Below are positions 23,022-31,962 of a stretch of 40,771 nucleotides of DNA, one piece after another (the first letter of the stretch is position 1; each line of letters begins with the position of its first letter). This DNA comes from DAOPMC01 sp035392025 (GTDB lineage: Bacteria > Bacillota_I > Bacilli_A > RF39 > UBA660). The notes under the pieces were generated by a model. The model searched no databases, was not told where the DNA came from, and saw nothing but the letters and a program-made list of their open reading frames with translations. The stretch lies in the NCBI GenBank assembly GCA_035392025.1, contig DAOPMC010000005.1, forward strand, positions 1-40,771, read 5' to 3'. A program made the position numbers and the translations under genes.

Positions 23022-24641
23022 ATGAGAAAGAAAATTTTAGCAGTAGTATTATTTGTAGCACTTGTGATGCCATCATTTGTTTTTGCAGCAGGTAATCCTG
23101 GTAATCCAGAGCATCCTATTACAACATGTGGTAGTGTTACTAATTGCAAACTAACAATAACAAAGCAAGGATCAATTTATGGATATGGTCATGCACTTCG
23201 TATTGAAGAGGCAACTGGTGGATTTTGTGCTAATACTGCAGATGAATATGTAGCAGATTACACAATTACTGATGAGACTACATGTAATAGTACAACGAAT
23301 CGTGCTTGGTACCATTATTCACTTATATATGTTGATGATTCAACTACACCAGTTGATTTAGCATCAGCAACATATACTGATTCTAAGTTAAGTGAATCAT
23401 GGAATGAAGGACAATTTTCATACAACCAAGTATATGATGCAGATTTAACAGGTATTTTAGCGACTAACACAACTAACGGATTTAATTTGCTTGATTCAGC
23501 AATTGTTGGTGGTTCAAAAAATGAAGCATTAACATTAGCAACAAGTGGTACTACTAAAGTCACTATGAATGGTGGCGTAGTATATTCCCTTATTGGTGGA
23601 AATGCTGCCTATGCAACAGGAACTACTGAATATGATGCCAATTTAACAGGTAGTACTGAAGTAAACTATAATGGTGGTGTGGTCATTGACAAAGTAATTG
23701 GAGGAAGCTATTTAACTTATTCTAGTTATACTGGCTCAACATATGCTACAGCAAATATTTCTGGCAATGTAGTTCTTAATCATAAGGCAGACTTCAGTGT
23801 ACCAGTGTATGCTGGATCATATATTGCAGACAATCATGGTACTAGTACAATTAGTGGTACAAAAACATTGACTATAAGTGGTGATGCAACACTAAATGCA
23901 ACAACACTTATGAATGCTGCCGATGTGTTAAATATCAATAAAAATGCTGATGTAACTATTGGTAATCAATTTCCAGCAACTACAATCAATGTAAAAGATG
24001 GTGGAGAATTGACAGTATCAAGTACGGCAACAGTTCCAAGTACTACAACTTTCAATGCTGAAGTTGGTGGTAAAATTAACAGTGATGTTGCAACAAATAT
24101 TACTGTAAATATTAATAGTGGGACAATGACTATTAGTGATGATACTTCATTAATAACTTTAGCAGATAGTGGCTCTACTGTTAATGTGACTGGTGTAATG
24201 TCAATTGGTTCAAATACAGCGTTAACTAATACTGTTCTATCTTCTGGTGATACTTATGATGCTATGAAAGAATTAATGGCAACTGATGAAACATTAATAA
24301 AAATGTTTGATCTATCATTACCAGATGGTGCTGATCCAGTTAGCAATGGAACACTTATAGTAAATATTTCATTAGGAAGTACATATGCTAATAAAACAGT
24401 TACTATTCGTCATTTAGCAACTGGTGCAACTACAGCGGATGAATATGTTGTAACTGCAAGTGCAACTGGTGTTGCAACTGTATCGCTTACATCATTATCA
24501 CCAATATCAGTTTCAATAGCAGCATCAGATAATCCCCAAACTAGTGATCCTATAATGACTTCTGTTATTTTAGCAGGTGTTTCATTAATAGCAATTGCTG
24601 GTATTGCTATTTATTTAAACAAAAAGAAACAATATAATTAA
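23022..24641 (+). CDS. large surface protein with beta-solenoid repeats and sortase-like tail
   Basis: The 539-residue protein has a signal peptide (MRKKILAVVLFVALVMPS, cleavage after VFA near 22), a Cys-containing N-terminal domain to about 110, and Thr/Gly/Asn-rich repeats with GGVVYSLIGG and GGVVIDKVIGG typical of right-handed beta-solenoid adhesins. The C-terminus reads DNPQTSDP, a membrane helix, then KKK, as in sortase substrates; NPQTS resembles sortase B/D-type signals more than LPxTG. GGAGG and a TATAAT-like box precede it. Role: cell-wall adhesin or matrix component, inferred. Confidence 0.7.
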   Translation: MRKKILAVVLFVALVMPSFVFAAGNPGNPEHPITTCGSVTNCKLTITKQGSIYGYGHALRIEEATGGFCANTADEYVADYTITDETTCNSTTNRAWYHYSLIYVDDSTTPVDLASATYTDSKLSESWNEGQFSYNQVYDADLTGILATNTTNGFNLLDSAIVGGSKNEALTLATSGTTKVTMNGGVVYSLIGGNAAYATGTTEYDANLTGSTEVNYNGGVVIDKVIGGSYLTYSSYTGSTYATANISGNVVLNHKADFSVPVYAGSYIADNHGTSTISGTKTLTISGDATLNATTLMNAADVLNINKNADVTIGNQFPATTINVKDGGELTVSSTATVPSTTTFNAEVGGKINSDVATNITVNINSGTMTISDDTSLITLADSGSTVNVTGVMSIGSNTALTNTVLSSGDTYDAMKELMATDETLIKMFDLSLPDGADPVSNGTLIVNISLGSTYANKTVTIRHLATGATTADEYVVTASATGVATVSLTSLSPISVSIAASDNPQTSDPIMTSVILAGVSLIAIAGIAIYLNKKKQYN

Positions 24642-24646
24642 TAACT

Positions 24647-24671
24647 AAGTAGGATTTATCCTACTTTTTTT
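24647..24671 (+). terminator. intrinsic terminator of the surface-protein gene
   Basis: AAGTAGGAT and ATCCTACTT with a two-base loop, followed by T. Confidence 0.88.
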
Positions 24672-24727
24672 GTGCAAATGAAGTCTTTTTTTAAATACTT
24701 ATGTTATAATTAAAATAGGTGAGTGAT

Positions 24728-25936
24728 ATGAAAAGAGCATTAGTTTTATCAGGTGGTGGGGCAAGAGGATCATATGAGTTTGGTGTATGGAAGGCCCTTA
24801 AAGAATTAAAAATAGATTTTGATATTGTAACAGGGGTATCAATTGGTGCCATAAATGGTGCCATAATAGCCCAAAATGATTACAAAATTGCTGAAAGTGT
24901 TTGGCGGAGTATTAATACAAGTGATGTATTCTATTTTGATTATGATTTACACACACCTGAAGGACAAATTAAAATGTATTATCAGCTTGCTAAAAATTTA
25001 ATAAAAGATGGTGGATTAGCCCTTGATAAGATGGAAGAAATATTAAGAAAGTATATTGATGAAGAAAAGGTTAGAACCTCTCCAATTGAACTTGCTATAA
25101 TTACATATTCATACACTAAGAAAAAAGCAATAATCAAAAAAGTTAAGGATATTGAAAAAGGAAAACTAATTGATTATATAATAGCATCAGCAACATGCTT
25201 TCCTATAGTACAACCTAAAAAGATAGATGATGAATTATTTTTAGATGGTGGATACTACGATGCAATGCCTATTAATTTAGCCATAGATATGGGCGCAGAG
25301 GAGATAATAGCAGTTGATTTGAAAGGCTTTGGGTTTAATAGAAGGCCTAAAGATCGTAGCAAAAAACTTACAATAATTAAACCAAATCATGATTTAGGAT
25401 CAATCTTATCTTTTACTAAAGAAGATGCAGAATTAAGAATGAAACTTGGTTATAATGATACTATGAAAACTTATGATAAGTATGAAGGAGATATCTATAC
25501 ATTTTATAAAAATGATCTTATTAAAAATTATAATAAGCTATCAAATTTATATCAGACTCTTTATAAAACTTATTTTAAAAGATCTTTCATCAGTGTTAAT
25601 CAGCATAAAGAATTTAGGAATATCTCTGATAATTTAGGTAAAATATATAATATGGATATAACAAGAGTATATAGTATTAAAAAATACAATAGAGAAATAC
25701 TAAATAAGATTATTAATGGTACTAGATATGACAACATTAAGCAAAAGATTATACATGATAATTTTTATAATATAATGATTGAAAAAGATAGAAAAAAAGC
25801 AAATGTTAATATATTGGCACTGTCTAAATTATTTAAATATTCTTTATATTTATATACCATATATAACAAAAGTAATGTATTTTATAAAATTAAGTTTAAA
25901 CTTAAACTAAGGAGAAGAACACATGGCAGTAACTAA
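24728..25936 (+). CDS. patatin-like phospholipase
   Basis: Patatin enzymes are lipid acyl hydrolases with a Ser-Asp dyad. The 402-residue product has the oxyanion loop SGGGARGSYEFG near 8-19, the nucleophile elbow GVSIG near 37-41, and the Asp in DGGYYDAMP near 180. The C-terminal 200 residues are Lys/Tyr/Asn-rich and poorly conserved. The ATG at 24728 is used because GTG at 24719 lies in AGGTGA. The 3' end overlaps the DUF2779 gene by 14 bases, with its ribosome binding site inside the patatin frame. Confidence 0.87.
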   Translation: MKRALVLSGGGARGSYEFGVWKALKELKIDFDIVTGVSIGAINGAIIAQNDYKIAESVWRSINTSDVFYFDYDLHTPEGQIKMYYQLAKNLIKDGGLALDKMEEILRKYIDEEKVRTSPIELAIITYSYTKKKAIIKKVKDIEKGKLIDYIIASATCFPIVQPKKIDDELFLDGGYYDAMPINLAIDMGAEEIIAVDLKGFGFNRRPKDRSKKLTIIKPNHDLGSILSFTKEDAELRMKLGYNDTMKTYDKYEGDIYTFYKNDLIKNYNKLSNLYQTLYKTYFKRSFISVNQHKEFRNISDNLGKIYNMDITRVYSIKKYNREILNKIINGTRYDNIKQKIIHDNFYNIMIEKDRKKANVNILALSKLFKYSLYLYTIYNKSNVFYKIKFKLKLRRRTHGSN

Positions 25937-27767
25937 AACTAAGTTTATCAATTATATTAGATGTCCTAGGTATGTTGCTCTAGACAAAATAAAAAAAGAC
26001 TTTATGGCCAGTAAAATGACCTTAGAGGAGTATTTAAAAGAAGAGCAAGAAGAACATATTTCTGAAATGTTAAAAGGAATGTATGATGAGGAAGAAGTAG
26101 ATCTAATTGATGTAAAAGATGAACAATTAGAAGCAATGTTACCATATTATAAAAAAGTAGAGTTATTAGTAGGAGATTATGTAAATAAACATCTTGTAGG
26201 TAAACCTAAGTATTCAATGGAGACACTAAATCAAGAATCATTTGATTTTTTAAGAAATGGTATTAGATATTTATGTTATGTTGATATTTATAATGAGAGA
26301 GAAGGTAGTTTTGACATTATTGAAGTTAAAGCAATAACAACTACTAGTGTTTTAAGTTTAGGACCTGATATAAAAAAAGTAAAACATCCAATTTTCATAA
26401 AAGATAAAGATGGAATATATCGTTTAATAGAAGAAACTGATTTTATTGATGAAGAAATGGGTGAAGAAAAATATTTAGCAAATAGAGCCCATCTTTTTGA
26501 CAAATATCATTCTTTTGGACATTATGTATATGATTTAGCGGTTCAAAGATATATTATTGAACATGATTTAAAAGATCATGGTAAAAATATAGATGATATT
26601 AAGTATTATTTAGGAATTTTAAATGGTAAATATGTTTATGATGGTTATAAGGAAAATGGAGAAGAAATATATAATGTTGATTCTTTAGGAAATGAAATAG
26701 TATCATTAATTGATTTGACTAATATTACTAAGGAATATATGACTAAGATAGGCCAAGATTTTAATAGAGTAGAAGAATATATCAATAATCTTGATGAAAG
26801 TGAGTATCCATTAGGAGTATATTGCAGTTATAAAAAGCCAACCATGTGTAGATTTAAACCAATATGTTTTAAAAAAATACCAGAGAAAAACTCAGTTTTA
26901 GCATATTTAGGTGTTAAAAAGATAAAAGGATTAACTAAGTTCGAATTAATAAATGAAAATATTGTTAGTATGCTTGATATCAAAGAAGAAGATTTAGTAA
27001 ATGAGAAAAACAAGATACAAAGAGATTGTGTTTTAAATAATAAAGAATATGCAGATAAAGAAAAAATTAGAGCAGGTCTTAATCAACTAGAATATCCAAT
27101 ATATCATTTAGATTTTGAAACATTTCCTTGTCCACTTCCTAGATATGAAAAAGAGACTTGTTATAGACAATCAGTATTCCAGTTCTCTCTTCATATTGAG
27201 AGATCACCAGGAATATGTGATAAAGAAAAGGACCACTTTGGATATTTAGCAAAAGATAATGTTAAAGATTATAGAAAAGAAATTGGTAAAGCATTATGTG
27301 AATATATTGATATCGATAGTGGGGGTACAGTCCTTGCCCACAATGTATCGTTTGAACGTGGAAGGCTAAAAGAACTTAGTATGCTTTTTGATGATGATCC
27401 TGATATGAAAAGGAAACTACAAAAAATGTCTTCAAAAGAGCATAGTTTTGACACATTATATCTTGTCAATAATAATAAAGAACTTTACAAAGATTTAGGT
27501 ATGGATAATATAGATTTATTTAATTATTATCATCCTAATCTTAATGGATCATATTCAATTAAAAAAGTACTACCAGTTTTTTCAAACTTAAGCTATAAAG
27601 ATTTAGAAGTAAAGAATGGAACAGAGGCACTGGTTACTTATTCGATGTTCAATAAAATGCCTAAAGAAGAGTATGATGAAAAGTATAGTGCTTTAATAGA
27701 ATATTGTAAACAAGATACATGGGCTATGGTAGAAATACTAAATGGGTTAAGAAAACTTGTCAAATAA
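25923..27767 (+). CDS. DUF2779 protein with Cas4-like and RNase H-like nuclease regions
   Basis: The 614-residue protein joins an N-terminal PD-(D/E)xK-like part (RCPRYVALDK near 14, FDIIEVKAITT near 130-140, and CSY...MCRFKPIC near 295-315, a cysteine set like the Cas4/AddB iron-sulfur cluster) to a C-terminal DUF2779 domain with a DEDD-type core: YHLDFETFPCP, LAHNVSFERGRL, and YCKQDTWAMVEIL. This suggests a DNA or RNA exonuclease of unknown cell role. GGAGAAG precedes the ATG. It overlaps the patatin gene. Confidence 0.85.
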   Translation: MAVTKTKFINYIRCPRYVALDKIKKDFMASKMTLEEYLKEEQEEHISEMLKGMYDEEEVDLIDVKDEQLEAMLPYYKKVELLVGDYVNKHLVGKPKYSMETLNQESFDFLRNGIRYLCYVDIYNEREGSFDIIEVKAITTTSVLSLGPDIKKVKHPIFIKDKDGIYRLIEETDFIDEEMGEEKYLANRAHLFDKYHSFGHYVYDLAVQRYIIEHDLKDHGKNIDDIKYYLGILNGKYVYDGYKENGEEIYNVDSLGNEIVSLIDLTNITKEYMTKIGQDFNRVEEYINNLDESEYPLGVYCSYKKPTMCRFKPICFKKIPEKNSVLAYLGVKKIKGLTKFELINENIVSMLDIKEEDLVNEKNKIQRDCVLNNKEYADKEKIRAGLNQLEYPIYHLDFETFPCPLPRYEKETCYRQSVFQFSLHIERSPGICDKEKDHFGYLAKDNVKDYRKEIGKALCEYIDIDSGGTVLAHNVSFERGRLKELSMLFDDDPDMKRKLQKMSSKEHSFDTLYLVNNNKELYKDLGMDNIDLFNYYHPNLNGSYSIKKVLPVFSNLSYKDLEVKNGTEALVTYSMFNKMPKEEYDEKYSALIEYCKQDTWAMVEILNGLRKLVK

Positions 27768-27837
27768 TGTATAATTTTGTCAAATTACTTGCAAAGATTT
27801 AGGAAAGGTAATATTCTTAAATTAGGAGAGTGATAAA

Positions 27838-28038
27838 ATGATATATCCTTCAATAGACAAACTATTAAATATAGTTAGTTCTAGATATGAACTTGTAAAC
27901 ATAATTGCAAAGCGAAGCGATGAAATAACAGAAACCGGTCATTTGCAAAAGCCTAAAGAAGAATACAAATCAACAAAAAATATAGGACGAGCTCTTGAAG
28001 AGTTAGCAGAAGGCTTAATTATTATTAAAAATAATTAA
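27838..28038 (+). CDS. rpoZ: DNA-directed RNA polymerase omega subunit
   Basis: Omega aids RNA polymerase assembly. The 66-residue product has the family pattern: YPSIDKLL at 3-10, SSRYELVNIIAKRSDEI at 14-30, and the EYKSTKNIGRALEELAEG end. GGAGAGTG precedes the ATG. Such short forms are normal in Firmicutes. recX follows 21 bases later. Confidence 0.88.
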   Translation: MIYPSIDKLLNIVSSRYELVNIIAKRSDEITETGHLQKPKEEYKSTKNIGRALEELAEGLIIIKNN

Positions 28039-28059
28039 GTTTTTAATTAGGAGGTATGT

Positions 28060-28791
28060 GTGATAATTAGTTATAAGAAAGTGTCAAATAATAAATATAA
28101 AGTAATTTTAGATAATGAAGAGTTAATATTATATGATGATATAATTATTAAATATAACTTACTTACTAAAAAGGCATTAGATAAAAAAGAGCTTGAAGAA
28201 GTTAAAAGCGCTAATGATGAATACTTTTATTATGATCAAACATTAAAATTTATAAGTAAAAAATTAAGAAGTGAGTTTGAAGTTAACAAATACTTACTTA
28301 AGTACAATATAAGCAATAAAGTAATAAATAATATTATTAAAAAGCTAAAAGATAATAATATTATAAATGATGTTATTTTTACTGAATCATATGTTCATGA
28401 TAAGATACTTTTAAGTAATGATGGGCCATATAAAATAATTAATGATTTAGAGAAGTTAAACGTAGACAAGGATATAATTGATAACAAAATAAAATATTAC
28501 GCCAAGGAACTTGAATTAGATAAAATCAAAAAATATGTATCAAAAAATATTCAGGCAAATAAAAATAAATCGAGGGAATTGTTAAAACAAAAAATATTGC
28601 ATAATTTAATTATGCAAGGCTATACTAAAGAATATATTGATGATATATTAGAAAATTTTAATATTGATGATAAAGGCATTTATGAGAAAGAATATCAAAA
28701 AGAATATAACAAATTAAGTAAAAAATATTCAGGCAATGAACTAGAATACAAAATTAAAAATAAAATGTATGAAAAAGGTTTTAGACAATAA
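28060..28791 (+). CDS. recX: RecX regulatory protein
   Basis: RecX binds RecA filaments and limits their activity. The 243-residue product shows the three-helix repeats of the family: ALDKKELEEVKSANDEYFYYDQ region, LISKKLRSEFE-like segment near 67-75 (KFISKKLRSEFEVNKYL), DVIFTESYVHDKI near 110, and the closing KIKNKMYEKGF. The start is GTG at 28060 after AGGAGGT; an ATG at 28054 is out of frame and stops after four codons. Confidence 0.85.
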   Translation: MIISYKKVSNNKYKVILDNEELILYDDIIIKYNLLTKKALDKKELEEVKSANDEYFYYDQTLKFISKKLRSEFEVNKYLLKYNISNKVINNIIKKLKDNNIINDVIFTESYVHDKILLSNDGPYKIINDLEKLNVDKDIIDNKIKYYAKELELDKIKKYVSKNIQANKNKSRELLKQKILHNLIMQGYTKEYIDDILENFNIDDKGIYEKEYQKEYNKLSKKYSGNELEYKIKNKMYEKGFRQ

Positions 28792-28811
28792 AAAAAGGTC
28801 TAAGACCTTTT
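28791..28811. terminator. bidirectional terminator
   Basis: AAAAGGTC at 28793-28800 and GACCTTTT at 28804-28811 lie between convergent recX and prsA. Confidence 0.85.
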
Positions 28812-29784
28812 AATATAATGATTTAAGATAACTTTTATATTCTTTGTTTAATTCATCATCATGAATTTCAAGACCATATTCTTTTCTAAGATTCTCTAAT
28901 GCTTTATATTGTAGAGAACTGTCTTCTGTAAGTTTTTTTTCTACTAAAGTATCAATAATATCATCTTTTACTTCTTCTAATGTAGGTTTATCTTTTTCAT
29001 CAATCTTGTAAATTATATGATATCCATAGCTAGTTTCAACTGGAGTAGTAGTGTATGCTCCTTTTTTTAATGCATAAGCAGCTTTTTCAAATGCTTCTTC
29101 CATATCACCAGTGTTGAACCATCCTAAATCTCCACCCTTATCTTTTGTAGAATCATCATCAGAATATTCTTTAGCTAGAGTAGCAAAATCTTCTCCAGCT
29201 TTAAGTTTCTTGATAATTGATTTAGCAAGTGTTAAAGCTTCTTTTTTAGCAGTAGCAACCTCTGCATCAGTCATCCCATCAGCAGTTTCTGGTGAGATTA
29301 AAATATGTTTAGCATTCATATCACCTTTGATACTATCTTTGTAGTAGTTATTGATTTCTTTTTCAGTAATTAAAGTTTTAACATAATCTTTAATTGCGAG
29401 ATTTCTTTTATAATCTAGAGATATTAGTTTTTTAAATTCAGCTTCAGTTGATACTCCATAGTAATATTTTAGCAATTCAGTAACTGATGTATCATTTTGC
29501 TTAGCATAATTTACTACATATTCATACTGCTCATCAATATAATCTGTTTCATCATCATCTGTTTTATATTCCTCTTCTAGAATCGTAGTATCAATCATAT
29601 CAACTACTGCCTCAACTCCATATTTTTCTTTTAAAGTTTCGTAGAAAGTACTAACAGCAATTTCTTTGCCACCTAAAGTCATTAGAGATTCTTCACCATT
29701 CTCTAATACTGGGATCTTTCCACAACCACTGACTAGCAACAAAACACTACACAAAATTGTTAGTCCATAAATAGTCTTTTTCAT
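28810..29784 (-). CDS. prsA: foldase lipoprotein PrsA (parvulin-type prolyl isomerase)
   Basis: PrsA helps secreted proteins fold on the outer face of the membrane. The 324-residue protein has a lipoprotein signal with lipobox LLVSGC (Cys21), an N-terminal chaperone part, and a parvulin domain at about 155-255 (NAKHILIS, FATLAKEYSDDDSTKDKGGDLGWF, SYGYHIIYKIDEKD). GGAGG stands seven bases before the ATG. It stands alone, facing recX. Confidence 0.92.
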   Translation of the reverse strand: MKKTIYGLTILCSVLLLVSGCGKIPVLENGEESLMTLGGKEIAVSTFYETLKEKYGVEAVVDMIDTTILEEEYKTDDDETDYIDEQYEYVVNYAKQNDTSVTELLKYYYGVSTEAEFKKLISLDYKRNLAIKDYVKTLITEKEINNYYKDSIKGDMNAKHILISPETADGMTDAEVATAKKEALTLAKSIIKKLKAGEDFATLAKEYSDDDSTKDKGGDLGWFNTGDMEEAFEKAAYALKKGAYTTTPVETSYGYHIIYKIDEKDKPTLEEVKDDIIDTLVEKKLTEDSSLQYKALENLRKEYGLEIHDDELNKEYKSYLKSLY

Positions 29785-29923
29785 TTTTTGCCTCCTTCTT
29801 GCAATATAAATATATCATAGCAAAATAAGAAAAAAAAAACAATAATAGTTGTTAAACATTCACACAATTTTAACTAAACCCATAAAATATTCTAGAACAA
29901 TAAAAAAAAGGAGGAATTATATT

Positions 29924-30001
29924 ATGGGTTATGCGTCATCTTCTGCAATTGTATTGGTACTATTTATTTTACTAGTAATTATACTAGGTGCATGGTGCTA
30001 A
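29924..30001 (+). CDS. YjcZ-like micropeptide
   Basis: A 25-codon gene: MGYASSSAIVLVLFILLVI then ILGAWC. GGAGG is nine bases upstream of the ATG. A Gly-Tyr start, one membrane helix and a Trp-Cys end match the YjcZ/SscA-type sporulation micropeptides of Bacilli. It is followed by a second micropeptide gene 15 bases on. It is too small for default gene finders. Confidence 0.72.
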   Translation: MGYASSSAIVLVLFILLVIILGAWC

Positions 30002-30016
30002 AAAGGAGGTGTTAAT

Positions 30017-30130
30017 ATGAGCGCAGAATGCAATCAAACACCAAAACCACATCATGGTTCGGGGTATGTATTTGTAATAGTTTTATATATATTACTAGCA
30101 GTTATGCTTAGTTCTTTTATAGGTTATTAA
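30017..30130 (+). CDS. second small membrane peptide
   Basis: A 37-codon gene with AAAAGGAGGTG seven bases before the ATG. The product begins MSAECNQTPKPHHGSGY and continues as one membrane helix (VFVIVLYILLAVML) ending in SSFIGY. The Gly-Tyr plus helix plan resembles the preceding YjcZ-like peptide, with an added His/Pro/Cys head. A shared operon ends at the terminator at 30133. Confidence 0.68.
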   Translation: MSAECNQTPKPHHGSGYVFVIVLYILLAVMLSSFIGY

Positions 30131-30132
30131 TT

Positions 30133-30168
30133 AAAAAAATAAAAGGAAATGATTCCTTTTATTTTTTT
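30133..30168. terminator. bidirectional terminator
   Basis: A 16-base perfect stem (arms 30133-30148 and 30153-30168) with loop ATGA, between the micropeptide operon and the convergent HIT gene. Confidence 0.85.
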
Positions 30169-30521
30169 AATATTTCATATACTTTTTCAATAGGTAGTAA
30201 ATCCTTATCTTTATATGCAGGTACTAAATGCATATGATAATGTTTTACCTCCTGAAATATTCCATTGTTTTGAACAACTCTTAGTCCAATAAAACCTAAT
30301 TTTTCTTTTAAAAGATCATACATATCTTTAGATATTTTATTAATATAATTTAAAGTATCAACAGGAATATCTTCCAAGTTAACATAATGTTTTTTAGGAA
30401 CTATTAATAAATGCCCATTAGCATTAGGATTGTTATCTAAAAAACATTTTACTATCTCATCCTCATATATTGTATAAGAGGGGATTTCACCACTAATAAT
30501 TTTACAAAAAATACAATCCAT
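30159..30521 (-). CDS. HIT family nucleotide-binding protein
   Basis: HIT proteins hydrolyse or transfer nucleoside monophosphates from substrates such as diadenosine phosphates or AMP-lysine. The 120-residue product starts MDCIFCKIISGEIPS, with two Cys at 3 and 6 as in zinc-bearing HINT forms, and has the histidine triad HYHMH at 94-98. The ATG at 30521 follows GGTGGT; upstream starts overlap that site. The strand then continues towards the terminator shared with the micropeptides. Confidence 0.92.
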   Translation of the reverse strand: MDCIFCKIISGEIPSYTIYEDEIVKCFLDNNPNANGHLLIVPKKHYVNLEDIPVDTLNYINKISKDMYDLLKEKLGFIGLRVVQNNGIFQEVKHYHMHLVPAYKDKDLLPIEKVYEILKK

Positions 30522-30555
30522 ATTTACCACCAATACCATTTTATCACAAAAAAAC

Positions 30556-30584
30556 TTGAAATAATAGTAAATATAACTTATAAT
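30556..30584 (+). promoter_or_regulatory. promoter of tRNA-Ser
   Basis: TTGAAA at 30556-30561 and TATAAT at 30579-30584 with a 17-base spacer, 15 bases before the tRNA. Confidence 0.78.
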
Positions 30585-30599
30585 AATTTCAGGTCTTAT

Positions 30600-30690
30600 G
30601 GAGTAGTACTCAAGAGGCTGAAGAGGCGCCCCTGCTAAGGGTGTAGATCGGGTAACTGGTGCGAGGGTTCAAATCCCTCCTACTCCGCCA
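30600..30690 (+). tRNA. tRNA-Ser (anticodon GCU)
   Basis: Acceptor GGAGTAG pairs with CTACTCC near the 3' end, followed by G and an encoded CCA. The anticodon loop CTGCTAA at 30632-30638 gives GCU (30634-30636), and the long variable arm is typical of serine tRNA. Confidence 0.95.
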
Positions 30691-30700
30691 TATGATAAAT

Positions 30701-30722
30701 AAGCCCTTGGTAAAGGGCTTTA
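30701..30722 (+). terminator. terminator after tRNA-Ser
   Basis: AAGCCCTT and AAGGGCTT form a stem just after the tRNA, followed by a short T run. Confidence 0.75.
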
Positions 30723-30734
30723 TTGTGGAAAAAT

Positions 30735-31676
30735 TTAATCAACAATAAATGTTGTTTCATCAATAAATTTATAATTACTTTTATATTTTAATTCACGAAT
30801 TAACCTAAATAGAGCAACATCTTTCATTTTAGCCTCAATCATAATATCAATATTAGGAGTATAATTTTTAATTATATTTAACATTTCAATAAAATTATCA
30901 ACATTAATATAATCGTTATGGCTCCTAAAGTCTTTTTTATTATTACTTTTAGGAGTAGAGAAGTGCATTTTAGGAGTAGTATTCCATGTTTTAAATATTC
31001 TAGGTAAATAATTTTTTAGATCAATATTACCTTTGTTACATATATAATGATGATAGTCAAGAACCATAGGAATATTTAATTCTTCACATAAACTTAAAGT
31101 ATCCTCTATATCATAAACTTTATCATCATTTTCAACCGCAATCATTTTCTTAGTATCACTAGGGAGTTTTAAAAAATTATTTTTAAATCTCGTAATTGAT
31201 TTTTTCTTACCCATTGCACTACTACCAACATGTAGTATTAAAATAGGATTATTGATATTTAATATATTCATAATATCACTATGATAAGCCAGTATTTTAA
31301 AAGCAGATGCAACAACTTCTTTCCTGTTGCTATTTAAAACTGCATATTCATTAGGATGCATGTCAACTCGCATATTAGAGTTAGATATTTTATTTTTAAT
31401 TTCTTCATATTTATCAATAAAAGGTGTTATGTAATCAAATATGACATCATCTTTTGTTGCAAGAGGTATTAAAGCTGATGTAATACGATAAAAATGTATA
31501 TTATTTTTAATATTATAATCAATAATATGACTTAGAATATCTAAATTTTTATCAATTATTTTATTTATATTATTGATATTAATATCTTTCATGTAATTAG
31601 TATAATTAAGAGCGCGGAAAGAACTTATTTCATCAATAGTCTTAGTAATAGAAACATAACCAAGTCGTACAAGCAT
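30735..31676 (-). CDS. uvsE: UV DNA damage endonuclease UvsE
   Basis: UvsE (UvdE) nicks DNA 5' of UV photoproducts and uses a TIM-barrel metal centre. The 313-residue product shows the family patterns VRLGYVS at 2-8, HFYRITSALIPLAT near 61-74, RVDMHPNEYAVL near 103-114, LILHVG near 146-151, VENDD near 181-185, LDYHH and MHFSTPK. AGGTGA lies before the ATG. Length is standard. It is divergent from the gltX T-box. Confidence 0.92.
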   Translation of the reverse strand: MLVRLGYVSITKTIDEISSFRALNYTNYMKDININNINKIIDKNLDILSHIIDYNIKNNIHFYRITSALIPLATKDDVIFDYITPFIDKYEEIKNKISNSNMRVDMHPNEYAVLNSNRKEVVASAFKILAYHSDIMNILNINNPILILHVGSSAMGKKKSITRFKNNFLKLPSDTKKMIAVENDDKVYDIEDTLSLCEELNIPMVLDYHHYICNKGNIDLKNYLPRIFKTWNTTPKMHFSTPKSNNKKDFRSHNDYINVDNFIEMLNIIKNYTPNIDIMIEAKMKDVALFRLIRELKYKSNYKFIDETTFIVD

Positions 31677-31715
31677 ATAATCACCTATATTAGGATGCTC
31701 AAAATATTAAATTTA

Positions 31716-31744
31716 TTGACAAAAATATTCATAAGTTATATACT
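31716..31744 (+). promoter_or_regulatory. promoter of gltX
   Basis: TTGACA at 31716-31721 and TATACT at 31739-31744 with a 17-base spacer. Confidence 0.82.
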
Positions 31745-31751
31745 TTAAGAG

Positions 31752-31945
31752 AAAACGAAGAAGAAGAAGAGTAAAATAATTTTTATGTAAAGAGAGTTAG
31801 TAGCGGTGTGAACTAATCATAAAATTATTTGAAGAAACTTTGGAGTTAAATGCCGTATATAAGGTATTTCGTTAATCGCGTTAAGATAATAAGTAAAAAT
31901 AAGGTGGTACCACGATATTTCGTCCTTTAGGTAACACTTTTTTTG
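31752..31945 (+). promoter_or_regulatory. T-box riboswitch of gltX (probable GAA specifier)
   Basis: The T-box AAGGTGGTACCACG is at 31901-31914. Upstream, 31774-31787 and 31818-31830 pair as the Stem I base, with AGAGAG and GGTG-type motifs in the distal part (31791-31810), and GAA at 31831-31833 follows directly in the place of the specifier codon. GGTGGTACC can pair with GGTAACAC before a T run at 31938-31945, forming the terminator. Uncharged tRNA-Glu should bind and allow read-through into gltX. Confidence 0.9.
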
Positions 31946-31962
31946 TTTAAAAGGAGAAAATT

